Shown: positions 34,613 to 46,700 of the stretch, in pieces | Numbering within the stretch: position 1 is the stretch's first letter | How the letters are laid out: every line of letters begins with the position of its first letter | Origin: Serendipita indica DSM 11827 | Lineage: Eukaryota; Basidiomycota; Agaricomycetes; Sebacinales; Serendipitaceae | Length of the DNA stretch: 64,000 bases | Assembly (NCBI GenBank): GCA_910890315.1 | Contig: CAJVGD010000022.1 | Coordinates: 1-64,000 of the forward strand | Direction: 5' to 3' | Translations under genes and position numbers: made by a program | Notes under the pieces: generated by a model | What the model was told of the DNA's origin: nothing | The model's input: only the letters and a program-made list of their open reading frames with translations | Databases searched by the model: none

Positions 34613-35851
34613 TTAGAAGCAGAATCTCAAGATACCTGTCGTCACCCGCAGTCCTCTGGCCATCTCCAACTCCTGGACAATATAGTCCTCAAATGACAGC
34701 CAATCCACATCAACGAAACGAATCCCATGTCGCTTCAACCATTGATAGCAACACTCCACAGCGCCCCCTACATCAAGATGGCCCAAAAGCTCGCGCCATG
34801 AGCGATCAAAGGAAGCAGTTTTGATATTTCCATAGCGTACGATATCATAAAATGAGTTACTGTCATCGAGGATGGGGATTGGATGGGAGAGAGGACAGTG
34901 TATACACCGCGAGTGATTTCTGGATCTTCCGTAACGTAGTCCAAAACGGAGATAGTTGACTGGATGTGTATCGGGTGGAGCTATCAATGAGCTATTGGAG
35001 GGTAACTGGAGCGAAGTGATAGAAGGACAAAGGGTCCAGATAGGGATAGAAAACTTGGCTCCATATGTTAAATCTTTCCAGAAGAAAGATAGGAGCTGAC
35101 CTCCGATGTGACGGAGCCAGTCGAAAATGAAGACGCGATGACTGGATACTTTCGTAATGATCGAAAGGTATCTGAGGTTGGGCATAGCGGGCATTGGAAA
35201 CGGCCCTTTTAGTATGAAATTGAGTGTGGATAAGTTTCGTGCAGAAGAAAGATTTGTTGGCTGCCCGCCGGAGTAGAAACGTAGTTCAGAAGAACAGTGC
35301 TTTTCGATGATCGGATTCCCCTGTTCTGACCACGGCCGAATGTACACCTGAACACAGGATTTGGAGGCAAGGAGAGTAAGTAAAGGGGGTTCATGGATCC
35401 ATCTGTCTACTTTTACAATCTTTACCTTCCATGATTGGTCGGAAATTGACTCAAGATCAGACATTGTGATACCAGATGCGAGAGCGTCCAAAGTCTCGTT
35501 ATAATGCAACATGCAGGTACACCTGGCCAAGTGTATTCTATATGCGAGTGGTATGGCCGTAATGGGGACATGATTGTGAATTATATCGTCAAGACAGACC
35601 AGACGGTGTGCAAAGCATTGAAGATATATGTTCCAAGACGAGCATACGCGTCGGAGCTTGTTCCTCGTACGCTCAGAATCCCAGTATGCTGAAGTATCGT
35701 GATAGACGCGAACAGCGGCAAGGCCGTAGGATGCAGCTGGATCTGTATCAAAGAAGAGTGGGACAGATATGGTGTATCGTAGAATTGTTTGCCATGTCTC
35801 TGTAGGGAGCTGCACGCGGAAACATTGTTGGGCTGGAGTCTGAGAGGACAT
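34613..35851 (-). CDS. F-box-like protein, family copy I (intact)
   Basis: A single exon of 412 residues. It starts MSSQTPAQQCFRVQLPTETW, so the usual LPxEIW is LPTETW here. YWDSERTRNKLRRVCSSWN is unchanged. The early cluster reads CTCMLH, with His in place of the third Cys, still a possible metal ligand. The late motif is CIHCPLSH. Middle blocks include LRYLSIITKVSSHRVFIFDW and IPIWTLCPSITSLQLP. The C-terminus is VDVDWLSFEDYIVQELE. It is the intact member of the tandem group H-h'-I. Confidence 0.8.
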   Translation of the reverse strand: MSSQTPAQQCFRVQLPTETWQTILRYTISVPLFFDTDPAASYGLAAVRVYHDTSAYWDSERTRNKLRRVCSSWNIYLQCFAHRLVCLDDIIHNHVPITAIPLAYRIHLARCTCMLHYNETLDALASGITMSDLESISDQSWKVKIVKVDRWIHEPPLLTLLASKSCVQVYIRPWSEQGNPIIEKHCSSELRFYSGGQPTNLSSARNLSTLNFILKGPFPMPAMPNLRYLSIITKVSSHRVFIFDWLRHIGGQLLSFFWKDLTYGAKFSIPIWTLCPSITSLQLPSNSSLIAPPDTHPVNYLRFGLRYGRSRNHSRCIHCPLSHPIPILDDSNSFYDIVRYGNIKTASFDRSWRELLGHLDVGGAVECCYQWLKRHGIRFVDVDWLSFEDYIVQELEMARGLRVTTGILRFCF

Positions 35852-36418
35852 GAGGTCGGGAGCAAGTAGAGATCGCCACCAGTGACCGCAGCCAATTGAA
35901 TTTTCTGTGAATTCTTTGCCTGTGAAGACGGCAATGGGCCGTCGGAAGAGAGTTAGTCCTTGGATACATTTCGCACAGCTCGAAGGGTCAGATTGTTTGT
36001 CATACCTGTCAGATATTTATAGTCGCTATTCATCAGGGCGGCCTTGGTTGGGCTAACTCCGAGGTTCGGAGTGGCTAGAGCACAAGGACCAGCGTTGACC
36101 CCTAATTACAACACCGTGGAGGTTCATGGGAGTTCGTCATCCTCCGAGCGTTCATTCAGAGGGCGTAACAGAGTAATCGGGAGATGATTTGTCAGGTGGG
36201 AATACAAATATGTGAAGCGCCCTGGTCTGTGCTTCGATGCCTGCCGCAACCACGGCCGGGCCTTCTGGGTTATATATCTGCCTCCGTCGCCGTTGTTTGG
36301 CCGTCTCAACTATCGTTCGACGGCTCTTGTCCCCGTCCACTTCCTCGGTCTAGCAGCGCGTCGCGCTCGTCTGCCTATTTTTAGCCAGGAAACCCCCCTT
36401 CCGTAAGTAGAGGCGCAA
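35852..36418. other. Divergent intergenic region with TATA-like stretch
   Basis: About 570 bp between copy I and the MFS gene. TTATATAT near 36271 lies roughly 140 bp upstream of the transporter ATG and could be its TATA element. Nothing else is supported. Confidence 0.4.
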
Positions 36419-38155
36419 ATGTCGGCGATGGAAAGCGAGAAAAAGACGTCAAAAACAGTGGACAATGTCGACGTCGAGATTGCAGAAACAATCGACGAGC
36501 GTACGGCTGTCCATACGCCTACCCACGGCCTCGAGACCAAGCCAGAGACGGATCTTGAGAAGCAGCAGCAAAAGGATATCGAGGAGCAACGGGATGGTCT
36601 CCCAGCTCCCATCGAGCTCACCTGGGACAAGGGGCCAACTGCCTGGTTGACCGTCTTTGGCGCGTACGTCAACTCCCTCTTCTCTACAAGTCATCTGACC
36701 ATTTCTGTAGATGGTGCATTCTCTTTTGCACATTTGGTATGACCAACGCCGTACGTCTCTTTTCTTTTTTTCCCCCGCTTCTAGCCTCGTTGCTAACGTT
36801 TCGACCAGTACGGTGTCTATCAAGATTTCTACGTCCGGCATTTCTTGACGGATTACACGCCCTCGGAGATTGGCTGGATCGGCTCCGTCCAACTCTTCTT
36901 CCAGTTCTCAATGGGCTTAATCGCCGGCAAACTCTTTGACGGGGGTCACTTTTACCCAATGATGACCGCCTCGTGCCTTCTCTACATCTTTTCGTACTAT
37001 ATGCTCTCCCTTACGCACCCCAATGCCTTTTACCAAGTCCTCCTCGCCCAAGGGTTTGGCGCAGGAATTGCTCTCGGGTTCCTCTTCCTCCCATCCATTG
37101 GTGTCATTGCGCACCATTTTAGGCGTCGTAGGAGCTTTGCGATGGGCATCGTCGTCTCGGGGAGCAGTTGTGGTGGTGTCGTATTCCCGATCATGCTCAA
37201 CAAGTTGATTGAGCGTAAAGGGTTTGCACAGGCCACTCGCTCCGCGGCGTATTTGTGCACTGGATTGATGGCTATTGCACTCGTGTGCATGCGTACGAGG
37301 CTTCCTCCCCGTAGCAAGATGCCTCCTCCACCCCCCGGAGGAGAAGCCCCTCCGCCGCCGCCCAAGATGATCGAGCTCCTCAAGGATACAAAGTACATGC
37401 TGACTATTGCTGCGTACGTGCTCCTTTCAACGCAAGGTCTCTACTGACGCTGCTTTAGTGCGTTCGTCAACATTCTCGGAATCTTTACGCCAAGTAAGTT
37501 ATCTCCCGCATAAGGATGCGGACAATTCTGACGATGAATAGTCTTCTACATGCAGCTCTACTCCATCAATCACAACGTTGATCCGACGCTCGCATTCTAC
37601 ACACTCACGATCCTCAACGCTGGCTCGATTATCGGTCGTATCGTACCAAACTTTATTGGCGATATCTGGGGCCCTTTCAACACAATCATCGTATGCACAA
37701 TCTCCTGCGCAATCCTCATCATCTGTCTACTCGCCGCAAAGACTGCGGCGGGAATAATTGTTATTGCCGTACTTTATGGCATCTTTAGTGGTGCCTGTGC
37801 GTCTTCCTTCTCTTACGATCTTGATTTGCGGTTTGCTAACGCTGAGTGACAGACATTTCCTTGATCAGCCCCCTATTCGCCACTCTCTCGCGCAGCATCT
37901 CAGAGATTGGTATCCGTCTCGGATTTGCATTTACCGTCGTTGCATTTTCTGGGCTCGCGGGTACACCTATCATGGGTGCGTTACTCACGAATGAGCTCAA
38001 GTGGAGTAGACCTATTGGTCTCTCGGCGGTATGTCTCCTCCTCTTTCCTTCTTCGTTTGCTCATGATGGTTTAGGGTTTCATGTTCCTCGGTTTCTTCCT
38101 CCTCATTGCTGCACGAATGATCACGGCAAAGGAGAAGAAGACTTGGAGAGTATAG
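36419..38155 (+). CDS. MFS transporter, monocarboxylate/riboflavin (MCT/Mch) type
   Basis: This is a plasma or vacuolar membrane transporter of the major facilitator superfamily, monocarboxylate-porter group (yeast Mch1-5 relatives). The substrate cannot be told. Seven exons join in phase: 36419-36663, 36711-36750, 36809-37413, 37459-37493, 37542-37796, 37853-38028, 38075-38155, giving 478 residues. A charged N-terminal tail precedes the first helix (TAWLTVFGAWCILFCTFGMT). The family signatures YGVYQDFYV, FQFSMGLIAGKLFDGG, GFLFLPSIGVIAHHFRRRRS and SGSSCGGVVFP are present, then a central loop with two proline runs and a second half of six helices (LTILNAGSIIGRIVPNFIGD). Two internal exons are only 35 and 40 nt. 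An in-frame ATG at 36428 is an alternative start. Confidence 0.93.
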
Positions 38156-39238
38156 ACTACCGTCGTGGCCTAGACGGATTCCCAATCTTTGGATGCAAAT
38201 TGGAGGAAATGTACAATTGAAAGCAAGACATAATGGTCGGCGATAGACAACGTTTTAATGATATCCCCCCTCATGATGTACGGTAACGCCACTCATGGAT
38301 AACACAAAAAACATTTGATAAACTGGACTCGTTGCGACATTGAGCTTGCTTTGACTTTGTGATGAACAAACAGTCGAAACTTTGGACTTGACCATGATGG
38401 CGCTTTCTGGCAAAGGCCCGACTTTTGTATAGGATTCGTCGGACATTCGAGCGTCCTATTCTCTTGAGAGTGTCCGATGGTATGCTTGACGTCTTTTATG
38501 CACACTTTCTTCCTTGATGGAAGGACGAGTCGACGGCGGTGACGATACAACGCGTAATACCATACTCAAACCTTTACTGGCGGAATTATACTGTCGACTC
38601 TACGTTTTCAGCCTTATCTGAGCCGTCGACTCGTCTTCACTTCGTGTTCTAATTACTTGACCGAGTGCTGACTCTTCTCTGTATCTGTAGTTGCCATATG
38701 GAAGAGGTGTGTTCGTGAATAGTATCTCGAGGTGCGTATAGCTCTGCCTATTTCTCTGGCCACTCGACTACTGTGATGAACCATTTTCGATGGGCGGACG
38801 GAGCGCGTCCACCATGTCTCTGGTGTACAAAAAGGAGACGGGCGCGTGCTTGTCGATATTTCATCGAATCTCTGATCTCTTCTTATTATTCTTTGTATGA
38901 ATGCCCCATGCTCACATTCTTATCAGATTATTCAAAGAGCTTGTCTGCTCTTGGCGACCAAGCGGGCGTAAATATATAGCTGGTAGACTGTACCTATTGA
39001 TGAATGCACTTTCTGGGCTGTCCGATTCTCCGCCGTCAGGTAATAAGCGCACACTGAGCGGGCTCGGGGCTTCTATCATTGATTGGGAGAACGGAAAGAG
39101 TACGCGCGCTTATCAGTTTACTTGTCAGCTTTTACGTGTTTGTGCAATGTGAGAATACGCACACTTGGCCCGGCCCACCTCGGTCTATTTCGACCCCTAC
39201 GCCCTGCGGGGTGCGTATAGCGGTCAATCATCTAAAAA
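38156..39238. other. Intergenic region, no gene seen
   Basis: About 1.1 kb between two same-strand genes. Short frames on both strands have no intron-supported extension. It holds the promoter of the large F-box gene at its right end. Confidence 0.4.
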
Positions 39239-39245
39239 TATAAAG
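39239..39245 (+). promoter_or_regulatory. TATA box of the large F-box gene
   Basis: TATAAAG lies 65-71 bp upstream of the ATG at 39310, a usual distance for a fungal core promoter. Confidence 0.4.
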
Positions 39246-39309
39246 GAGAAATAGTTCTATACGCGGAGAAAAGGGAAGAAGAAAGGCAAAAGACTCCGAC
39301 GAGACGACA

Positions 39310-42300
39310 ATGTTGGATCGCTTGCCGCCAGAGATTCTACACCGAATAATCCTATTCTCGTGTCCCTTTATCTCACTCAGCGTCACGCCTTTCCCACCTC
39401 CCACGCTCCGCCATAAGAAACCATGTTCCAATGGCCAAGATAGCGTTATCCCCGCCGAAACCTCCAATGACTGCACGTCCCAACTGTCACATGCTACCTG
39501 TTCTAAGACACAGGAAGACACAGTGGGTGAGCAAGAGGCGGAATATGGACCCAACGACGCACGCTATGTGTCTGAATATTTTGACACCCGACCACCGACG
39601 ATTCTCGCTAGACTCGCAAGGACGTGTAAGCGAATATACGAAGAAGTGCGATATATAGATGGGAATGCGTGGTTGTATGCCCAAGTATTTGAGCGTTCGA
39701 TGGATTTCGACGCGCCAAGGAGACGATTGGGGGTACTGTGGGCTGGTCCGCATGGGATTGCGTGGGAGGGACGCAAGAGGTGGGCGGCAATTCGACGCGT
39801 GAGGAATGCCATTCGGATTTGGTTGCGCGGTGCGTCCCTTTGGTCCCGTCTTGTTTCATATTCTTCAGAGGAGGGGTACTGATAGTCATTGTGAACTAGA
39901 TGGATACCGCTCCACGACATGGCAGGCTTACTACTCCGAGTCGGATTTGCTCGCGGATCTCTGGACATTCTATTTCATGCTGCTGGAAAACGACGGCAAG
40001 AATGCCGTCCTGATCACGCTTGGGGTGCGGTTCACTTCGTTTCTCGAGATGATGTGTGCAGTCTTCTTTGGTCGGGCAATGATTCGAAGACCGGGTTGGC
40101 CAAAAGAGACGCCCGAGCGAGCGTTGTTGGTATGGTTGCTTTGGGCTGTGGATCCATCGCGTAAGACGTCTTCATTTATCTGGACACTGATACTGAAAGT
40201 TGTGTAGCGGACGAGTTCTTAGACCCCGAGCTCTTCCATAAGACCAAGTCTGCGATGCGCGCATTTGTCTTTGCATCGTTTAGAGTAAGTAAATTATATC
40301 ACATTAGTCAAATCTCACTGTTTTAGTACTCGCTTGGTATCTTTCCACCCACGTATCTTCATCACCCAGTCGCTCTCGACCCCTCAAAATGGTCCCACCA
40401 GATCCCACCAACCGCACTTCTACCCTACCCGTTGAACCCTTATACGTCTTCGCGTTATGCGTCATGGACACCGCCTCTAGACGCTCCAGTTTACCAATAC
40501 TCCAATGATCCGCTATATGCGATTACAATCTATGCGCGCACCATCTACATCTACCAACCCAGTCTCGCAGTTGGTGCGCTACTGTGGTACTTTGGTGGTG
40601 CGGAAGACGGGACGGAACACGATCCATCGCTGGCGACAAGGAACAGAATGATGGACAGCCCAACTGAAGAGGAAGACGCGGTTGCAGAAGTTCACTTTGC
40701 CAGCAATACACGTAATAATCAGACACAGAGTTCGACGAGTCGTACAGACTCGGTCGGCTCTTCACCCCGGGCAGGTGGCGTAGACGAAATCGACCCCTCA
40801 GCCCTGACAAGCAAGACTCTTTCGCTCACACAAAGTACCACAACGAACAACACTAGTACAACGTTCAGCAGCTTTGCTTCCCTCGCGCGCTTCATACCCG
40901 CGTTACGAGATCACCATGGGTGGACAACGCCGCTCCTTTTCGCTATCCCACCAGAGGTTCAGCTCGATGCCTCCGCATTTCTTCCGCAGCAGAGACCTCC
41001 TCAGCCGCGGTTGAATAAAGTGTTTCGCAATGCGCTGTGGAAGCGAGGGTTCAATGTCGCGAGCCGTCAACTTGAACAAGAGTGGACAAGGAGACTGGAG
41101 GGACAGATGAGGTTCCAGGGACCTGGGCCTGGGAGCGGCGTCGGAGTGCCGAATGGGTTCATTCCTGGGTCGTTGGAGGGGACTTGGGAAGGTGGATTCC
41201 TCGTACGTTTGATGTGACTTTGTTCCTCCAAACATTCTAACGGGTCTAGTTTGTCGAATTCGAAGAGTATGCTCAATTCCTTACTGGGGAACGAGAAGCG
41301 GATACCAATTTCTACAATTGCACGTCGGACAAGCTATACGGGAGGAACCGACAAGTTTGGAAGTTGAAAGAGTACGAGCTCCAGACTTATCCAGAGCCTG
41401 CCTCGCATCTTTCCCCATCAACGAGCAGCAATGCGCCGCGTTCGATGAGCCCAGGTGGGAGGCATAACTCGCCTTCTTTTGCTGCAAAATTCGCGGCAAG
41501 TCACCCAGACACCGCGTCTCATGCGGCTTTCCTCGAATCGAATCCACCGCTGTCAGTGGGCAAGTGGAAAGATGGTTGGTTGCCGCCTGCGGAGACGTTG
41601 GAGTGGCGCTTCCCAGACGATGGAGGTGACGAGTTGGAGATTATTGAGACGGTACCGCTTTATGGTCCTACCAGTCTTCCACAGGAGTCCACGACATATG
41701 ATGCGACTATTCCCTCGAATTCTGGTGTCGCGAATGGGGCTCTGTCTTCAAGGAGTCAGTCGCTGGATGCAGACGGAGAGTGGGCTAGCGAGCAGGCAGG
41801 GCTCGCTGGAAAAGTGCGTGGGCGGGTTAATCAGCGTACCCGCCCACCAAATCTTCTTCCTACGCTTTCCGATGCGTCAACTGCGACGAATGGAACCATT
41901 CCAACGATCACACCTGGAAGCTATGTGATTGAAAGAGAGGCTAGCGATATGACAACGGACGTATCTGTTACACCAATGGGTAGGAATATCAATCTTCAGC
42001 CGGAAGGTCCTCTAGGGAATACAAGTCCACTGCCTCTTGTGGTCGCGGCGCGTGCTCCCCCATCTGGGGCAGATGTGGACATTGCTCGCTCGTCATCATC
42101 ACCGCCAGCACATGGTGCCACATCTTCGACACCAACTTCCCCACTGCCTTTATCACCACCTTCGACGGCTACCAGCCCGACGTCTTCTCCACGCTCTCCC
42201 GATGTGCGATCATCATCTGGTGCAGGAGTCAAGTCGAGACCCTTTAGTTGGGGATGGCGGAGCAAGAGTAAAAAGAAGGACAAGCGGCAGAGTGGTGGGT

Positions 42301-43265
42301 TATTGGGCTTTGCATCTTCTACCTCGCATCGCGACAAGGATACCCCGTCATCTGGAGAGGAAGGAGATATCTCTTTCCCTGTTCCTCCGAAGGTAAATGG
42401 ACAGGAGAAACCTCTACCACCTGTATACGGTCGCGACGAATTGCCCTTGCAGACAAATGGGGAATTGTCAGTTCCAATGCCGATACCAGTCGAAGAGAAA
42501 ACTCCTCGACAACAGCTCCGTCGTGATACGCTCGAAACTGCTCCAGACTCGATCCTCGATAACGTGAGGGTGAGCGAGAGCGTGCAAGAGGACGCGCCTC
42601 TCACGTTGGATGATGGAAACGCCTTGCCGCAACAGGAAGTGAGGTCGGTCCAAAACGTGTCCAAGTATGTGCGGTGGGACCCAAACGTCGCGTGGGCCAA
42701 ATATGCGATATGGGGTCCGAATCCTCCTGTCGCCATAGGCAGCTCGTCAACGTCTGCTACTGGATCGATGAGCCATTCAAGTGCATCCACCAATATCCGG
42801 GGTTACCAGCCGCAGTATGCTCAGAGCGCCTCCGTCACGGGCGCTGGTACGGATGGCATGGTCAATAGTGTCTCGACCGCTGCTTCTCTGCCGTCCATTG
42901 GAACTAGCGTCAAGGCTCAGAGACAAGTTCGAGATATTCTCATATTCGGAGAGGTCCGTGCCCTCATCCACCCTTAGGTCACTAATAATTTCAAAAAGTC
43001 ATTTTCGGCGTGGGGAGAAGCAACACTACGTGGTCGTGTACGCGCCCATGATGGGTTGATCACATTGGTGAAGAATTACGTACGTCACGGGCGTCGAGGC
43101 TAGTCGAGAAGAAGGCTGACAGAATGACAGCCAAACCGAGCGACGTGGATTTATACTGGATATGTCGTTGGGGGCGAGAATTTCGTCGGACGATGGCGGG
43201 ATGCGAATAGTCCAGAAGAGGTCAACGGATATGAGGGACCGTTTGCCATGAAGCGTCGTCGCTAA
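39310..43265 (+). CDS. Large conserved F-box protein with C-terminal barrel-like domain
   Basis: Seven exons join in phase: 39310-39829, 39900-40160, 40208-40284, 40327-41202, 41250-42953, 42999-43079, 43131-43265, giving 1217 residues. The N-terminus MLDRLPPEILHRIILFSCP is an F-box, so the protein probably works in an SCF ubiquitin ligase. A long structured part follows (LADLWTFYFMLLENDGKNAV, YARTIYIYQPSLAVGALLWY), then a low-complexity Ser/Pro region. The C-terminus is well conserved in fungal F-box proteins as I remember them: FSAWGEATLRGRVRAHDGLI, TWIYTGYVVGGENFVGRWRD and the end GYEGPFAMKRRR. The last blocks are rebuilt only by splicing. It is unrelated to the intronless family A-M beyond having an F-box. 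The plus-strand order is MFS, this gene, the NTPase, OXA1. Confidence 0.82.
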
Positions 43266-43720
43266 CAGACGACGCCTTCTTCATTCATGAGCAAGGCCCG
43301 TGCCCAATCTCTCGGAAGCTCCTGACATTTTGCCCTAGCTCCAGCCTCGTTTGATGGAGCTTTCAAGGGCTGCCGGCTCGTTCGGTGTAGGATCCTTATG
43401 GGTATTTATAGAAATTGTTCAGGCTTCTAGCTTCTAGGCACTAGTCATCCAACCCGCGTGACCACCGTCCATGTCAAAAGCTTCGATTGCGAGACAGCGG
43501 TGACCTCCTTTATTAACAGTCTTCTAACCCCATGCTGCAGGACGGAATAAAGCCGTCAGAAGTCTAATAACCAGCTTCTTGAGTTTCAGTGTTGTAATCC
43601 ATCGGCTTTAAGTCCACGAGCCGGAAGCAATAGACCGACCTCTTGGATTCCCCCGCATCTGCGTCGTGTCCTCGAAGGCTCCAAAGACGGCACGAAATAT
43701 AACAAACACGGACGGAAAGT
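43266..43720. other. Region upstream of the NTPase gene
   Basis: About 455 bp. A short first exon of the NTPase gene may be hidden here, since its frame is open upstream of the first ATG without a clear start. I could not define it. Confidence 0.35.
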
Positions 43721-46700
43721 TTGGTAACATCTGTGGGAAATCCATTTATCGGCCTCCGAGCGCTTCTCTTTGCTTGTTTAACCGTCGTTAGACTCGTCTT
43801 GGCCAACATATCTCGCATACACGAAGAGATTAACTTCCAAAAGCACGTTGGAAACGGTCTCACGATGAACATTGGACTTCCTCACGTCACCTCGAGCTCG
43901 TTGTCGCGCGAGCAAGAGTATTATGGCGTACTTCAATCCCTTATCACTTCTACAAAGCTTCTACGGGAAGCTACGCAGGCTTCTACACTCCCAGTCTCCA
44001 GCTTGTCGTTGCTCGAGGTGGCGATCGACCAGCTCGAGAAGCTCAAGGTATTTACAACTTGCTATCCTGCCTATCATCTTCTTTGAGCTCACCGCGTATT
44101 CTTTTCTTCATCCCGTCGGTCCGCTACATACTCGCAGACTCTGAAAGTAAACAAAGACATTGGAGAGGAGCTCGCGGAGAAGATTGTACATCATGTATCG
44201 ACCATTCACCATGAACTCTCGCGTCAAACTGGTGTAGAAGGGATCAGTGACGACCAGGAGATGCAAGTCCTCTTCCAAGACGCAATCTCGCGGTACACCA
44301 AGTAAGCCTTATCCCCCGAATCTACCATATAGCACCTCATTTCGGCGTTCCCGGTCACTTTAGTGCTATCTCTCTTGCGCAGGACGGCCTTACCAAGTTG
44401 ACACACCGAGGTCTCTTCGTCAAGTCCATTCTCCGAAGCAGAGATAGGCGAGAACTCCAGAACCTGACCCTGATGATTGACGGCGAGTTCAAGAACTTAA
44501 TGGTACGCTACCCACGACCCACGCGCTCGAATTCTAAATCTGAATAGGCAGCTATTGGAAAATCCCAACCGACGCGAGAGCGGCGGCGCAGTCTCCACTT
44601 CGAATCTGGATTTTCAAGTGAGTGGTTGATTCATACCCGTGACGAATTTTCGGAGTGGACCTGTTTCAATGCAAACCAATCCCCATCACCCACCTCATAT
44701 CGGCAACTAACGTCATTGACAGGTTCACCTCTGGCTGTTCGACCCTCATCGCCCTCGCCATCACAATTCACCTTACCCTTTGGCAATCAACCCTTTCTTG
44801 GACAAGCGACGCCACTACTACATTGCTGGCCTGGTACACGGATTCCGATCCTCGATGAAATTGACCAGTGGGCCACCAGTATTGCGTCTTCGTCCAAGCA
44901 ATCCAGCAATAGTTTGATCTACTGGCTTGCCGACGTGTCGGGCTCGGGGAAGTCGACCATTGCCTTACAACTTGCCGATGAATGGCTCGAGCGGGGTCTT
45001 CTCGGCGGCTACTTCGATTGCGCTACTGTGCTATCGGCTCAGCGGCAACCTCCGAAACAATCCTCCTCGTTTCAAGAATCAGCGGAGAGAACCGACAAAG
45101 AGGAGTCCAGCTATGCGGCCCCGTGTGGTGAAATGACCAACGCCATCTGCGAGGCATGGGCCGAGCAACTCGCAGCTTCGTATAGCGAGCTCACGACCAC
45201 CATCCTCCGAGCGATCTCTTCACTCCATCGTACAGCTCCAAACTCCCCATCCCGCACGTTTGCCGCCCAATTTCAGTCCCTCATCCTCACTCCTCTGAAA
45301 CACTTGCAACGGAGCAAGTATGACTTGTCTCCTCAAGCGAAGGTCGTCTTCGTTCTCGACCACATGGAAGCAATCCCCTCCGGGAACGGCGAGCGGAGGG
45401 AAGTGCTCCGTGCCTTGAAGTCGATCAACGCAGCCTCTGGGGTGAAGATTCTGATTATCAGTCCGCTACCGACCAGTGATGAAGATCATGACATTCTCTC
45501 TGAGCTTCTTCAATCCTCCTATCCTTCCGGGGGACAACCAACTGGTGCAGGAGGCAATATCGTACAAGGTTCTATCAATATTCATTCTGCTTCCAACATG
45601 GCCGATATTCTTCTCTATCTCACCGCTCAGTTCCACCTCCACTCTGCCCAGCTTCACGCAAGCAAACGATTTCGATCCGCCCTAATCGAACCAACAATCC
45701 GCATGCTTACAAAAAAAGCAGACGGGTTGATTCTGTGGTCAAAGCTGGCGTTTGAGATGGTACTTCTGACCGACAATCCGACAAAAATGCTATTGAATCT
45801 TGTCGAGGAGGACGCGCTTGGTGACATCAACGGCTTGTACCTCGAGCTCGTCCTTCGGGCACAGATGTCGCTAGATGTCATCAATAAGCGAGGCGGGGAC
45901 TATCCTAAGAATGCGATTGCACGCATCCTTGCTGCAGTCGGCTACTCTTTCGACATACTTTCCGTTGGAGCCATAGCCCGTCTTACCGGCTTCGAACTGG
46001 AACATACTCTGACGGTCATTAAGCTGCTCAAAATCGTAATGGACATTGCCACGCCGGAACCGCGAGCAGGTCGGGGTCTGATGGCTCATGACATGCGTTC
46101 TTCATCTCGCACCCAGCTTACATCTGGAGCTACTTCTTCAATGTCGCTGCCAAAATCCAGCAAGCGATCTCGGTCAAAAGCACGGGAATCCTCCTTTTCA
46201 CCCGCCAGGAGCAAATCAGCGCATTCAAATGCACGAAGAAGATCTGATGCCACACGCGTTCGTGGACAAGATCTCACTGTCGAAACAACGCTCTTGATTC
46301 CATCGTCTCCCAAAAACGGATTGTCTTCCCAAGCGACTCACCATCGACGGTATTGAACGCAGATATACCAGATGGCGATACTAAGAGTGCACAATCCAGT
46401 GCACTTGTAAAAACAAAACATCCTACATTTCTCGATTGGATTCGCCTACCGCATCCGCCAACGCTATTAAGTAGTTTGACAGGAAAGTCTACGGAGGAAG
46501 AAGACGATATTCGATTTGTCGTCGCGCCCTCTAAGCAAGGCGCACACGAGATGCTAGCTCGGGCGTGTTTCGACATTATCCGCAGCGACGGAGAGAAGCT
46601 GGATATTAACGCGGACAATTTGCCCCCAAATAAGCCTGAACGCCGGAGAGTCGCAATAGAGGCTACTCAAGCTGTGCCCGACGATCTACTCTATGCGTGC

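Noticed and set aside
41996-42793. 265-codon minus-strand frame
   Set aside because: Antisense shadow of the Ser/Pro-rich part of the large F-box gene; composition mirrors its codons.
44048-44137. Separate small gene ending at 44086
   Set aside because: The frame continues through a GTATTT...CGCAG intron into the NTPase gene.
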